A DNA stretch of 64,000 bases, taken from contig JBHGNT010000017.1 of assembly GCA_043228905.1 (NCBI GenBank), positions 9,052,001-9,116,000 of the forward strand. The letters are read 5' to 3'. Position numbers and translations under genes: made by a program. Each line of letters opens with the position of its first letter. Within the stretch, counting starts at the first letter, position 1. Positions 33,605 to 44,180 of this stretch are shown one piece after another. The notes under the pieces were generated by a model that worked only from the letters and a program-made list of their open reading frames with translations, ran no database searches and had not been told where the DNA came from. This DNA comes from Azolla caroliniana. Its lineage: Eukaryota; Polypodiophyta.

Positions 33605-35330
33605 AACTCTATGTCGGCCTCGGACGTCGCAAGCACCTCCAATTCGGAAGACGTGTGGTTTGTTGATTCCGGAGCTTCACATCACATGGAATCCCACAAA
33701 GAGTGGTTGAATGACTTGCGTACACCGGACCGACCCGGCTTCATAGAGACGGAAGACGACACCACACATCCCATTCGGCACATCGGCAATGTTCCATTCG
33801 GCAACGATGGAAAGAACAATTGCACCAAGAATGTCTTGCACGTGCCTACGATAACAAAGAATTTGGTCTCAGTAGGCCAAATCGTGGAGCAAGGAATGGA
33901 AGTCCGCTTCAACAACGAAGGTTGTTTCATTGAGAAAGATGGCCGACTCATAGCTAGGGGACGGAGAGACGGTCAAATGTTCATCCTCGATTCGAATGAG
34001 GTGAAATCAGCCATGTATGCCAAAGGTCTCAAAACTGAGACAAGCATCGAGTTGTGGCACAAAAGAATCAGCCACGTAAACCTCCAACAGCTTCGAGCAA
34101 TGCAATCAAAGCGAGTCGTCATCGGACTTTGGCATTCGAGTCGAAACGAGTCGACCGAGTATGGGAAGCATGCCAACTCGGCAAACAACATCGACTCCCA
34201 TTCCTGAAGGAGAGCTACGCAAGCAAAGGCCTCCTCGACATCATACACTCGGATATATGGGGACTGACTCAAATGCCAACGATCGGCGGATGCCGATTCT
34301 ACGCCACCTTCATCGACGACTACTCGCGCTACGCGTGGATCTTCCCGATGAAGAAGAAGAGCAAAGTGTTCTCCCACTTCAAAAAGCTCAAGGGCTAAGT
34401 CATAAACGAAACCGGTCGGCACATTCAATGCCTACGATCGGATGGAGGCAAGGAGTACTTCTCCGATGAAAGTCGGCCTACCTCCAAAGTGAAGGCATTC
34501 AGAGAAAATTCTCATGTCGACACACACCCCAACGAAATGGAGTCGCCGAAAGGAAGAATCAGCAAATACTCGAGGTAGTACGGGCCATGTTACATGAGAA
34601 GCACATGCCGAACTTTTATTGGGCCAACGCGGCATTCACGACCGTCTATCTCATGAACCAGTGCACCACTAATGGAGTGCATGAGCTAACTCCATATGAG
34701 CTCCTCATCAGAAGGAAGCCGATCTAGTCGCACCTCAAGGTGTTCGGAAGCATTGTGAATGCGCGCACCCCGAACAAAAACCAACAGAAGCTCAACGCGA
34801 AGTCGGAGAAATGTATCCTCATAGGATACTCGTCCGAGAAGAAGGCATACAAGTGCTACAACCCTTCTACCCGAGCAGTTCGGATAAGTCGAGACGTAGT
34901 CTTCGATGAGTCCGCATCCTGGTACGCACTAGAGACAACTTCGCCTCTGACACAGATTCTGCTTGACTCAGAATCCGCTGAACAAGAGGTAGAAGATGGA
35001 GATCGCTTTAAACACATGTTCAAAGAAAGTCTGATTACAACAAGCCTTAGTGGGCCACAAGAGCCCCCGAGTGACCCAAGCACATCGCGGCCAAGTCCGC
35101 ACTTGGACAAAGGCAAAGGTAAGAAGCCCGAATATGAAGTCGACCACCCCGACAACAGTGATTCAGATGTGTCAGCTCGCTCATTAGACAGGGAGTTTGG
35201 TGTATCCATCATGCAGACACCTGGACTAAAGAAGGCGCTCACATCAGCGAGCGAAAAACTTTGACGTTCATCTAGAGCTAAGAATCCTGTTGGCTACGAG
35301 TACATGGCCATTATACCTTCACGTTGAAGG
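33605..35330 (+). pseudogene. D2 protease and integrase, linker, then deletion
   Basis: Aspartic protease VWFVDSGASHHMESHKEWL (about 33652-33710), GAG-pre-integrase (LWHKRISHVNLQQL), then after a frame break integrase (CQLGKQHRLPFLKESY, DIIHSDIWGLTQMPTIGG, YATFIDDYSRYAWIF, RSDGGKEYFSD-like, a further frame break, GVAERKNQQI-like, then LKVFGSIVNARTPNKNQQKL and KCILIGYSSEKKAYKCYN). A serine/acid-rich linker (34930-35264) ends near YEYMA, exactly where the reverse transcriptase should begin, and is cut off. Confidence 0.88.
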
Positions 35331-35561
35331 TAGTGGCCGAACAAGAGCCCAAGAGCTCTACAAAAGTGCCTCATAACCCACGACCGGTGGAAATAGTTGG
35401 CCTTCTCCCACACTCTAGAAGCCTTCGTCACTGGCTTGAGGGGGAGGAACCAAGATTGCCTCGGAAAGGCCGAAGAAAGCCGAAGGCTGGATGGAAGCAC
35501 ACAAAGCCAACGAAAGCCAAAAACAGATGTCAGATGCCTCACACTTGAGCTTGAGGGGGCG

Positions 35562-35884
35562 TGTTGAGAGATCAAGCTCAACTTAGTTTAGTTATTTAGT
35601 CAACCATGTAACTTCGTAGTTACCAAGATAGAATCTAGTTAGGTGTGTTGACAATAATGCCTTAAATAGGACCTTGTACTTAAGTGGGATATTCTAGATC
35701 CTCCACTCCTAAGTACATTTAATATAGGCCTTACACATTAGTACCTATATTCTACTCACACATGTGCACCTTTGCACATGAGATGTATATATACCTCATT
35801 GTGGGTATTTTTGTATTTGATGATAATGATGATAATGCTAATTTAATTTAGAGTTAATCATCCCCCATCTTGTGTTGTTCATAA
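35562..35884 (+). repeat. D2 3' LTR, left part
   Basis: Starts TGTTGAGAGATCAAGCTC after the polypurine tract TTGAGCTTGAGGGGGCG. Interrupted after TTCATAA by the TIR element; the remaining 121 bp are at 46371-46491. Confidence 0.92.
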
Positions 35885-35920
35885 ATCGCGTTCATGTTCA
35901 CAAGTGGAAGGATCGCGCAT
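35885..35920 (+). repeat. Left terminal inverted repeat of the TIR element
   Basis: 36 bp with the core GTTCACAAGTGGAAGGATCG. It differs from the right repeat at positions 2, 4, 10 and 11. ACAAGTGGAA (35900-35909) and its complement TTCCACTTGT (35920-35929) also form a hairpin spanning the inner edge of the left repeat. Confidence 0.92.
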
Positions 35921-36929
35921 TCCACTTGTAGAATCTTCTTGAAAATATCCAAATATACCCTCTCTACAAAAATTGGATACACTAGTATCACATGTTCCAC
36001 AACTTGATTAGAATTTGCAAATATAAAAATACATGATAGGTCTCCGAGTGGAGAACATTAGAAATTCAAATAAGTTTGGATGTGTTGATAAGTTAATGTA
36101 GGCATAATAAAGTTCAACAATGGCTCAATATCTCACTAATGTGCGACATGGCAAACACTAAGTTAAAGACTTATATTATTTTGGTAAGTTTTACAAAAAT
36201 ATGAGGTGTACTTGTAACCATACTAATAAGATGAGTTATAATTTATACTTTGACCCGTACTCGTATGTATATAATTGTGGACAATGTAGGATAGTGAACT
36301 TTAGGATAATGTGATTGGAATAACAAACTTATTAAGGTATTTAATACTTGTATTTAAAGTTGATCTAATCTATTCCTTAGTTTGTTCACATGGGATCAAA
36401 CCATATGTATATAATTGTGGACAATGTAAGACAATGAACTTTAGGATAATGTGATGGAAATAACAAACCTATTAAGGCTTTCAATACTTGTATTTAAAAT
36501 TGATCTAATCTATTCCTTAGGTGATTCACACGGGATCAAACTCCGAACGATAACGCTAGTGGAACCATTATCAACACACTACACAATCTAAATAGCAATG
36601 GAAGAGAAACATAATAGTTTTAAAAATAGAAGACAAAGATCCATAATATATGGACTGGTATATATTAGACACGGAAATTCTACGAGCATGTTATGTTAAG
36701 GTAAAGTTTGACCAAAATCAGTCTTAATGTAAACTAATTCATGTTTCTCCATATTGGTAGTCAGCAATACACGCGGTGAAAACAATGTCATAAGTCAACA
36801 AACCAAGTATATAGAAATAAAATTGAAACATATAGAAGAATATAAAGAATCGAATACACCAAGTAGAACCCAAAATTTGTATTACTAATGTGAATTTCAA
36901 ACAATACATTTCGTCAACAAAAGAGTCCA
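35921..36929. other. Left subterminal non-coding region of the TIR element
   Basis: AT-rich. It contains a direct tandem duplication of 140 bp (36264-36403 and 36404-36540), recognisable by ATGTATATAATTGTGG at the start of each copy and about 90% alike by eye. It also holds the 3' flank of the methyltransferase gene. Confidence 0.8.
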
Positions 36930-38209
36930 TTACATAGCAATCAAATCGTCAATGTCATTTTCTTCTTCATCTCTTATAGAAGTCTCTTCGGCTATACGTG
37001 CATTGTCTTCCCCTATTAGCCGAGCCAACGTAATATCTTCTATAAGCTCATCATCAAGCTCTATTAGCTCCCTCGGTTCCCCGGCTAACGGAGGAAAAGG
37101 CTCTCGTGAAGCGGGTTGAAACCTTTTGGTATCAACGAGGTTCTTTGCAACGACCTCCTCGTCCTGGTCTGGGCACTCCCACAAAGCCTTAATTCTCATG
37201 TTTATAAATATAACTTGCTCCTCATCCTTCTCCAATGCAACTGTGTTTCTGAAGAGCTTCAATGCACATGCAGACGTTGTCCTTGTGAAGAAAGCAACAA
37301 GAAGAATTAGTTTTCAAACAAAAAAGAATCGGTACTGGTTATCTCAAGATTGTTAACCTACTTTGAGGAATACTTGTGCCAGAAAAGAGGTCTAATATCC
37401 AATCTCTTTCTACAAAAAACATCTCGATCAAGCGCATCATAAGTTGTTGAGGTTTTTGGTATGGGTTGATAAGTCCCCGTTCTGTCGTGGTGACATGTCG
37501 CAATTTCCGTGTCACTACTGGATATACCAACAGATTTGAACCAACAACTTCATTAGAATGCTCCTTGATTCTTTGTTTCTTTATTTCATTGAAGTAGCCA
37601 ACCATAATGCATTCAAACCAAAAGGTTGGCCCTCTATTGACATTGGTTTTTATCCTATAACAAATATTGCATCGAGTTAAGAATAGACTGAACAATATTA
37701 AGAAAGGCAATATAGTGAATGAGACTTATAAATAATCCTTACCATGCAAGGTTCTCGATGCCATGGCAATGAGATCTCAAAGCTTGAGCTACTGAGTACC
37801 CTTGGTCCATACTATGAAAGACAACTATCCTCCACAAAGATGCAATCGTTAGCTCAACAAAATCCTTGACCATCTTCTCTAATTGTTTGAACCTAAAAGG
37901 TTCATCGTCGTATGATGACCCTGCCATTTGAAATCCGTATGGAATATCAACAATCATTAGCGTATATTCCTTCTTTGGCACTTTTTGGATCATGTCAACG
38001 ACATCGCTGCAAATCACGTTGTAGTAAAGATCTTTAGTAATGTCCTTTTTGTGGCTAAATTTTTTGAAGGAGCCATCTTCCTCAATTTTGTACGCCTTGA
38101 CTAAGCGACAATCCTTTTCTTTTTTGGCTGTCTCGAGATGTGCAAGGAAGGATGTTGGGAAATCGTGCATATCCTTAACTTCTCCTTGTTTCTTGCCGCG
38201 GCACGGTTT
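36930..38209 (-). pseudogene. Methyltransferase domain exons (motif IV, then X and I)
   Basis: Exon 38209-37743 carries YTLMIVDIPYGFQMAG, the motif IV (DPPY-like) catalytic site, and ends in HGIENLAW at a GTAAGG donor. Exon 37654-37365 starts IKTNVNRGPTFWFECIMVGY and has GLINPYQKPQQLMMRLIEMF (motif X), then WILDLFSGT (motif I, binding S-adenosylmethionine). The last exon continues TTSACALKLFRNTVALEKDE, fitting the helix and acidic residue after motif I. Motif IV preceding I defines the beta class, as in MboIIA and RsrI. Confidence 0.78.
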
Positions 38210-38981
38210 CTAATAGAAGCAATAAGACATCAAGTATTATTACACAACCTCTACATATGAGGAAAACTTAATGAAAAACACCAATACTAACCCAATCCTT
38301 GAATGCAATAAAATACTCGGATAACACGCCTTATATGAAGACGTTAGAGGATAATCCTCGATCACTTGTTCCCAAGTTATACATCCAAGTTGTTTCATGA
38401 TAACTTCTTGGATCTTCATGTACACCTTATGACTGTGAAATTAGAAAACGAGATTAGAACTTTCAATTGCACCATATTGAATTCAATATCACTATTTGAA
38501 AGACTTACTTATTGAACTTCGTGACAATTTCTTCAAGGCTTAATTCTTTTGCCACAACCCTTGACAAAACAGACACAAGAAGCTGCTCGTCCTTAATACC
38601 TTGCATCGCTCTCCACAGAGACAGCTTCATGTCGTCAACCGCTTCTTCAATTGTCAAATCAATTTTCTTGGCCGCTTGTGACTTTAATTCTAGCTGAGGG
38701 TCTACCTTACATTTCTTTTGTCGTTGACCCTTGACCTCCTTATTCTCCCACATTGAGAAGATTTGATCTTGTAGGTCCCATACTTCTCTATCTCTAAAGG
38801 CAAGTTGAAACCATGATTCATATTTCTGAAGACCATCCGACTTAACATTATCATCCACCACAATGCCGACCTCATGAAGGTATTGACGTTGTAGGCCGGG
38901 GTGTAGCTTCACACTAAACTTTTGTTTGACGTCCAGGTATTCATGGTGGAAGAACCTTATCTGTTCAATAGATGACATTTT

Positions 38982-39407
38982 CTACCTATAGTTGTTGTCG
39001 TTGTTGTGGTCCCATGCCAAAAGCTTTGCCTCTTTAGTTGTGAGGCCCACGTAAATTTTGCACTTGGCATACTTGAAGAAGAAAGTCATTGGGTGCTCTC
39101 TAACAAGTTGCTGGCATGCTTCAACTGAATGTGATCCACCAATTACAAAGTAATTGTATTGATCATGCTTTCTCACGTCGAAGTCCTTAGTTGTGGAACA
39201 TTCTTCGGGATCTACCATCACAATGAAAGGCACAACTGTAGCATGTGGATTTATTTTCATTTTTTTCTTGAGATTCTGAACATGCATTCGGTGTGGCTCT
39301 TTGATCTCAACTGGTCTTCGTCCTGTTTTTACATCTACTGGGGGCCAATGGATGTGTGTTATAGGAAAATTAAAAACTTGCCCTTTTCTCACCAGTTTGC
39401 GCTGCAT
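38982..39407 (-). pseudogene. ParB/Srx-like domain segment of the methyltransferase gene
   Basis: Part of exon 2. FNFPITHIHWPPVDVKTGRR resembles the first ParB-N strand and helix, VPFIVMVD the next strand, and YFVIGGSHSVEACQQLVREH the ParB box-II-like G-x-H-x3-A helix. The region then runs through LLAWDHNNDNNYR into KMSSIEQIRFFHHEYLD after an in-frame TAG where CAG is likely. ParB-N folds are shared by partition proteins, sulfiredoxin and several nucleases or NTPases; which activity applies here cannot be told from sequence. Confidence 0.7.
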
Positions 39408-39845
39408 TAACTCTCTCCGTATTTATTATGCTCAGATGACAACACACCAGATGCCAACTCAGCACCTGGAGTCCCCCTAGTGTCCTCATCTTCAGTTGAG
39501 CTTGATGAGTTGGAGTCCAACATTTTAGTGGTCTTCTTTTTTGCTGGTCTTGATTGCACTTTAAATGCCCTTTTTGGGGCCTTCACCGGGGAGGGAAATG
39601 GCTCCCTTAAAGTTACATGGCCTTGTATATAAGGCCTCAAGGTGACAATAAGATTTTGTGAGCTTTGTAGATCTTTTTTAAAAGATTCTGGCCCACAAGA
39701 TTCCTTTACTAGTCGATCTTCAGAAAGGTACACTTTACGTACCCCCTTCGAGCACTCTATCATTACAAGAATGCTGGCTGAATCTAAATCTTCGTAGTCA
39801 AGTCGTAAAATACGGCCATACATAAATGCGGTGTCATTTTCAAGC

Positions 39846-40258
39846 TGTTGAGCGGCAAGCTCAACCGGATCCAGATCGACTGAATAAGCCTGAGCTGGAT
39901 CGGTGAGCCGGTGAGCTGGGGAGCTGGTTAGCCGGATCTAGAAGTAACAGGAAGCCTAGTAGAAGCCTAGACTACTAGGTAGTTAATGTCTCGTAGTTAG
40001 TGTCAGACGCTCGTGTGAGTATTGAAGTACACCGTACTTCTGTCAGTCCTCTTAGGACTTGTATAAATAGTGTTTTTGAGCACGTTGTATACACAGAGAA
40101 TTTTTACAGAGTTGTTGATAATAGATTTAAGTTGTTCTGCTCTTTCTCTGTCTCTCTTGCGTACCTTCAGTGTGTTAATCTCTCTCTCTCTCTCTCTCTC
40201 TTTGTGTTGCTATCTGGCTAAGCCGGTTGTCTAATGCTTCTGCACCTTCGTTTTTATA
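39846..40258 (+). repeat. C-mini 5' LTR, 413 bp
   Basis: TGTTGAGCGGCAAGCTC start, matching copia C at 18008. TATAAATAG lies at about 40061-40069 with a CT repeat at about 40180-40200. Confidence 0.93.
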
Positions 40259-40349
40259 TGGTATCAGAGCGCGAGGGTTGAGAACCTCTACAACCGACAT
40301 CAGCATCTGAAGACAAACCCTAAGACCCGGTAAGAACAAAAAGAGAAGT

Positions 40350-41320
40350 GATGGACAGAGCAATGGCTAGCTCGCTCCCGGTGGAGAAGCTCGACAGATC
40401 CAACTACTCATCTTGGTCATACAAGATGCACCAATACCTGCTTGGGCATGGTTACTAGAGCTATGTTGATGGAGCTAACGACACAACACCTGATGCGGCA
40501 CACAAGGACTTCCCAGTGTGGGAACAAGCGGTAAGCAGAGTGATGTACTGCTTTGCATCCAGTGTCGGAGAGCAGCTACTGAGCCATGTCCGAGATGCCA
40601 AGATGCCAAAAGAAGCTTGGGGAAACCTGAAGAAGGTTTTCGGGGCCAGCACTACGGCCCGGAAGTTGCAACTCCGACAGGAGTTGAGCAATGTCCGACA
40701 GAAGGACATGTCAGTAGCCGATTACACAACCCAAATCAAAGAGATCTTTGACTCATCTTCCTCTATCAACGTCACTGTAGATGAAGATAAGATGGTGCAG
40801 ATTTGTCTTGGGGGCTAGCGTCTAAGTTCAGAGCGTTCCGAACGGCGGTATGTACAAGGGAGAATACGCCGTCATTTTTCGACTTACAGTCGATGCTCCT
40901 TGTAGAGGAGAACCACGTCGGTGTGTCAACAAGTGCACCCACCAATAGCCGGATGCTATACACAGAGGCGGATCAGCCCCATGGGTGTGGTGGACGAGAT
41001 GAGTCGGCTCGCAATGGTAGCGACCGGCAAGGGCAGGACCGAAGGCACAGAGAACGGGCAAAGACATTGGAACGGGCAAAGGCAAAGAAACTGCCGATTG
41101 CGTCGGTGAGGGAAGAACCGACAAAGGGAGAGACAAGAAGAAGAAAGGAGCCGAGTGGACAAAGGAAGTTGACACATCTGAACAAGTCGGAACAAGCGGC
41201 AACGACGACAGAGTCAAGAAGGACAGAGCCGACTGGAAGAAGAAGGCCAAGATCCGGACATGGTCCGATGTGGTGAAGGGCCTGGAATAGGAAGACGAAT
41301 TAGGAGCGACCGATTTAGAC
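40350..41320 (+). pseudogene. C-mini gag, with premature stops
   Basis: UBN2-type copia gag: MDRAMASSLPVEKLDRSNYS, HQYLLGHGY then TAG, SYVDGANDTTPDAAHKDF, WEQAVSRVMYCFASSVGEQL, WGNLKKVFGASTTARKLQLR, DMSVADYTTQIKEIFDSSSS, MVQICLGG then TAG, SKFRAFRTAVCTRENTPSFF, LQSMLLVEENHVGVSTSAPT. A Lys/Arg/Glu-rich tail follows to about 41290. It matches copia C gag. No zinc knuckle is recognisable. Confidence 0.9.
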
Positions 41321-41677
41321 AAGAGCTGGAACGAATAAGAGACAGCTGATTCGTTTCAACAGAAGGATTCGGAAGAACCGGATCAATTCAAGGCCAAGAG
41401 GACGAGAAGGTAGCGAAAGTCGACGTCAACATGAAGGAATCGGCGAATCGGCAAGCACCGAAGTCACAACAGCGAGGGAGCTGAATTGGGCTTGTTTAGC
41501 AGACAAGCTGACCGAGGAGGTTGAGGTGTGCAAAATTAGAAGGCTGGCGGCAAACGGGACCGGACCGGACGAGGAGCGTGAGCGAGGTGGAGTGACGCCA
41601 GAAGGAGCCGGGTGGAAGGACCGCCTGCCATGGAGACTGACACTACGATCCAACCTCAAGTTGAGCTTGAGGGGGAG

Positions 41678-42032
41678 TGTTGAGCTGCAAGCTCAACCAG
41701 ATCTGGATCAGCTGAATAAGCCTGAGCCAGATCGGCATCCAGAAGGATGAGCCGAATCGGTGAGCCGGTGAGTTGGGGAGCTGGTTAGCCGGATCCAGAA
41801 GTAACCGGAAGCCTAGTAGAAGCCTAGACTTCTAGGTAGTTAATGTCTCATAGTTAGTGTCAGACGCTCGTGTGAGCATTGAAGTACATCGTACTTCTGT
41901 CAGTCCTCTTAGGACTTGTATAAATAGTGTTGTTGAGCACGTTGTATACATAGAGAATTTTTACAAAGTTGTTGATAATAGATTTAAGTTGTTCTGCTCT
42001 TTCTCTGTCTCTCATGCGTACCTTTTGTGTGT

Positions 42033-42068
<36 letters not shown>

Positions 42069-42121
42069 GTTGCTATCTAGATAAGCCGGTTATCTAACGC
42101 TTCCGCACCTTCGTTTTTACA
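41678..42121 (+). repeat. C-mini 3' LTR, 444 bp
   Basis: Follows TTGAGCTTGAGGGGGAG and ends TTTTTACA before CAAGC. It is very similar to the 5' LTR; part of the length difference is an about 23-bp segment (AGATCGGCATCCAGAAGGA region, near 41730-41750) present only here, and a longer CT run. Confidence 0.92.
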
Positions 42122-42426
42122 CAAGCTGACCATTGCCCTTCTTCTTTGCCGTATACAACACAACTTTTTTCTTGGAGTCGAGGTACTGCATACACCATTC
42201 CTTGTCCGTTAGATCACGGTTAGGAAGGTCCTCACCACCAGTAACAACTAACATTTCCTTTTGGCTAATTCCGTCTGATGGTTGAGATTTTGTCTCCTCG
42301 TTGAAGAGAAGTTTTTTTCCTCTCTTCATGTTCTGAGGAACTATTTGTTTCTGGGTCTCAATTGGAGAGCCTTGAATTCAGAGCTTGATTTTCTTCACAA
42401 GTCAGTCTGACAAGTTCTCAAACGAC

Positions 42427-43345
42427 CTATTTAAGAAAGGACATGCGAAAATATAAGTTAGTTGGTTCCCTAGATTAAGGTTACCTATTAAAATATACAT
42501 AAGCAGACCAAGACAAAAACTAGCAAGTGATTTGTGCTAAACTCTAAATATCAATCATAGTTTTTGTAAACATGATAGACATTTATTGTGAATTTAAATT
42601 TAGTAAGGTCTATTCAACTTCGAATATTATATATCTTAATAATTTTACAAGGATTTGTATCATATTGGAGGGTAGGTATGGTTTATATTGATTCCATATC
42701 CCATATGGTTGAGAATTTTAATACGATAGGTTTGAATTTGGTATCATAAAGGTAATTCGTTTGTTATTTTCTATTATTTTAAGCTATTATAGGTCATAAA
42801 ACCTATTTCAATAAGGGCACTACATGTTACAAAATGTAGCATTATAGGTCATAAAACCTGTTTCAATAAGGGCGCTAAATGTTACAAAATGTATCATAAA
42901 GGTAATTTGTGTGTTATTTTCTATTATTTTAAGCTATTATTGGTATCATAAAACCTATTTCAATAAGGGCACTAAATTGGTATCCTTTCACACATATATC
43001 AATAAGTTCCCCCAAAGACATAATATTTCTTTTTAAAAAGAGGGTTTTATATAGGAACTCGATACGTGGTATCGAGTTCTTGTATAAAACACAAACTTTA
43101 AACAGGAACTCGATACGCCGAACTCGGCCGTACCAAGTTCCTGTTTAAAGTGGGGGTTTCATACAGTAACTCGATACGTCGTATCAAGTTCCTGTTAAAA
43201 TCCCCCACTTTAAATAGGAACTGGATACGCCGTATCGAGTTCCTATTTAATAAGAGTGTTTTATACAGGAACTCCATACCCTATATCGAGTTCTTGAGTG
43301 CTAAAAACATATTTACAGAAAAGGTCCATACAGCTAGGCGCTTAC
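42427..43345 (-). other. Intron 1 of the methyltransferase gene
   Basis: 919 bp from a GTAAGC donor to a TTAAATAG acceptor; phase 2 is preserved, giving S-R-S-F-E across the junction. It contains direct repeats of a TCATAAAACCTATTTCAATA segment (about 42790-42980, three copies) and the palindrome array at 43054-43296. Confidence 0.7.
43054..43296. repeat. Array of five palindromes, core GGAACTCGATACG / CGTATCGAGTTCC
   Basis: Imperfect inverted repeats at 43054-43080, 43098-43150, 43164-43194, 43210-43250 and 43266-43296, spaced about 55 bp. Several are extended by TTTAAACAGG or TTAAATAGG arms. The third is nested in a wider stem (GTGGGGGTTT at about 43150 with AAAATCCCCCAC at about 43197). 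Transcribed as intron, they would fold into a row of strong hairpins. Confidence 0.93.
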
Positions 43346-43486
43346 CTGGAATCTTGGTGCTCGCTCTTCTTAGAAGACATGATTCTCGTCGTCGATGCTA
43401 ACGGGGAGATGACGATTTGGTGCTACATGCTTTGGGCTCTGTGTGCTCTGTTCTGCACATGAGTGATTGTGAAATGAGGGGGTCTT

Positions 43487-43499
43487 CCTATTTATAGGG
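43487..43499 (-). promoter_or_regulatory. TATA box of the methyltransferase gene
   Basis: Minus-strand CCTATAAATAGG lies about 108 bp upstream of the exon 1 ATG (43380), placing a predicted RNA start near 43458 and a 5' leader of roughly 78 nt. It supports exon 1 being the true first exon. Confidence 0.6.
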
Positions 43500-44180
43500 A
43501 TTGACCACTGTGGTTAAAGTAACCACAATTACTTTAACCATGGTTGGTAATCTTAAGGTTAGCTAGTTAGACCTAAGAGAGAGTTTCGTTGACCTTAGGA
43601 CACTTTTTTCTTAGACCTTAATACACTTTATTTAGTACATAATCTTGAATGTACCAATGACTCTCTAATGGATTTTAATTAAATGATGCTTATGAATGAA
43701 TCAATGATTAAATACTCTAAACTAACATATTAATGATTATTTTATATTTTTGATTGCCTTTGAAGGTCATAAATAAAACAATGATAGAGGTTCATGAATT
43801 AACCAATGATTGAATACTCAAAGCAACATTTTTATGACTCTCTAATGTTTTGTATTAAAGATGTGTCCATAATGAACCAATGATTGAGAAGTTCTATATT
43901 AAATATGGGTGCCATTAATTAACCAATGATTTTAACTTTAAACCAATATATACATGGCTTTGTAATGATTGTAAATATATTATACTTGATGGCTAAAGTA
44001 AATTTAATTTAAATTATATATTATAGGATTAATAAGGTATAAAATATAATTGATGGACTTTATACTAACTAGTTTAAGTAATTATTAATATGTTGAATAA
44101 ATTTATTATATTAAAAATAATATCTTTCTTTATTGTATTAATATAATATTAAATAATATAGACATTATATTGAGGGAGCT
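43500..44180. other. AT-rich intergenic region between the two divergent genes
   Basis: Very AT-rich, with several loosely repeated TGAACCAATGATT segments at 43690-43960. It would hold the promoter of the plus-strand gene; no clear TATA box can be chosen because of base composition. The start of the plus-strand gene is not identified. Confidence 0.5.

Larger units (their letters stand above)
39846..42121 (+). mobile_element. Gag-only copia (C-mini) inserted in the methyltransferase coding exon
   Basis: 2276 bp, 5' LTR 39846-40258, primer site TGGTATCAGAGC 40259-40270, decayed gag, short 3' region, polypurine tract 41661-41677, 3' LTR 41678-42121. Perfect 5-bp target duplication CAAGC (39841-39845 and 42122-42126). 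Protease, integrase, reverse transcriptase and RNase H are missing, so it must have been moved by another element's enzymes. On removing it, the host reading frame joins without a shift across the site. Confidence 0.95.
36930..43380 (-). pseudogene. ParB-like domain fused to beta-class DNA methyltransferase, six exons, inactivated
   Basis: Exon 1 is 43346-43380 (MSSKKSEHQDS, GTAAGC donor). Exon 2 runs 42426-38509 minus the nested copia (39846-42121). Then 38432-38292, 38209-37743, 37654 to about 37365, and about 37281-36930; about 970 codons in total. The exon 1/2 phase joins cleanly, as do 2/3 and 4/5; junctions 3/4 and 5/6 are one base off by my reading. Domains: a Lys-rich start, a small beta-rich segment (LYTAKKKGNGQL, MYGRILRLDYEDLDSASILV), a Ser/Lys linker, a ParB/sulfiredoxin-like domain (ITHIHWPPVDVKTGRRPVEI, FVIGGSHSVEACQQL), and a methyltransferase with DIPY before the motif I LDLFSGT, the beta-class order. 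Defects: TGA at 42402-42404 and 42378-42380, a frameshift at about 39407-39416, TAG at 38982-38984, and the copia insertion. Such enzymes methylate adenine N6 or cytosine N4; the target here is unknown. Confidence 0.85.

Noticed and set aside
36930-39823. Bacterial contamination as source of the ParB-methyltransferase sequence
   Set aside because: It has GT-AG introns and a plant TATA box, lies between TIRs inside a plant LTR, and is itself split by a plant copia element.
36930-43380. Methyltransferase as a resident host gene
   Set aside because: It sits wholly between TIRs inside an interrupted LTR, so it arrived with the insertion.
43150-43401. Plus-strand open frame with repeated YRNSIPYIEFL-like units
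   Set aside because: Translation of the palindrome array; the opposite strand carries the better-supported intron and exon 1.
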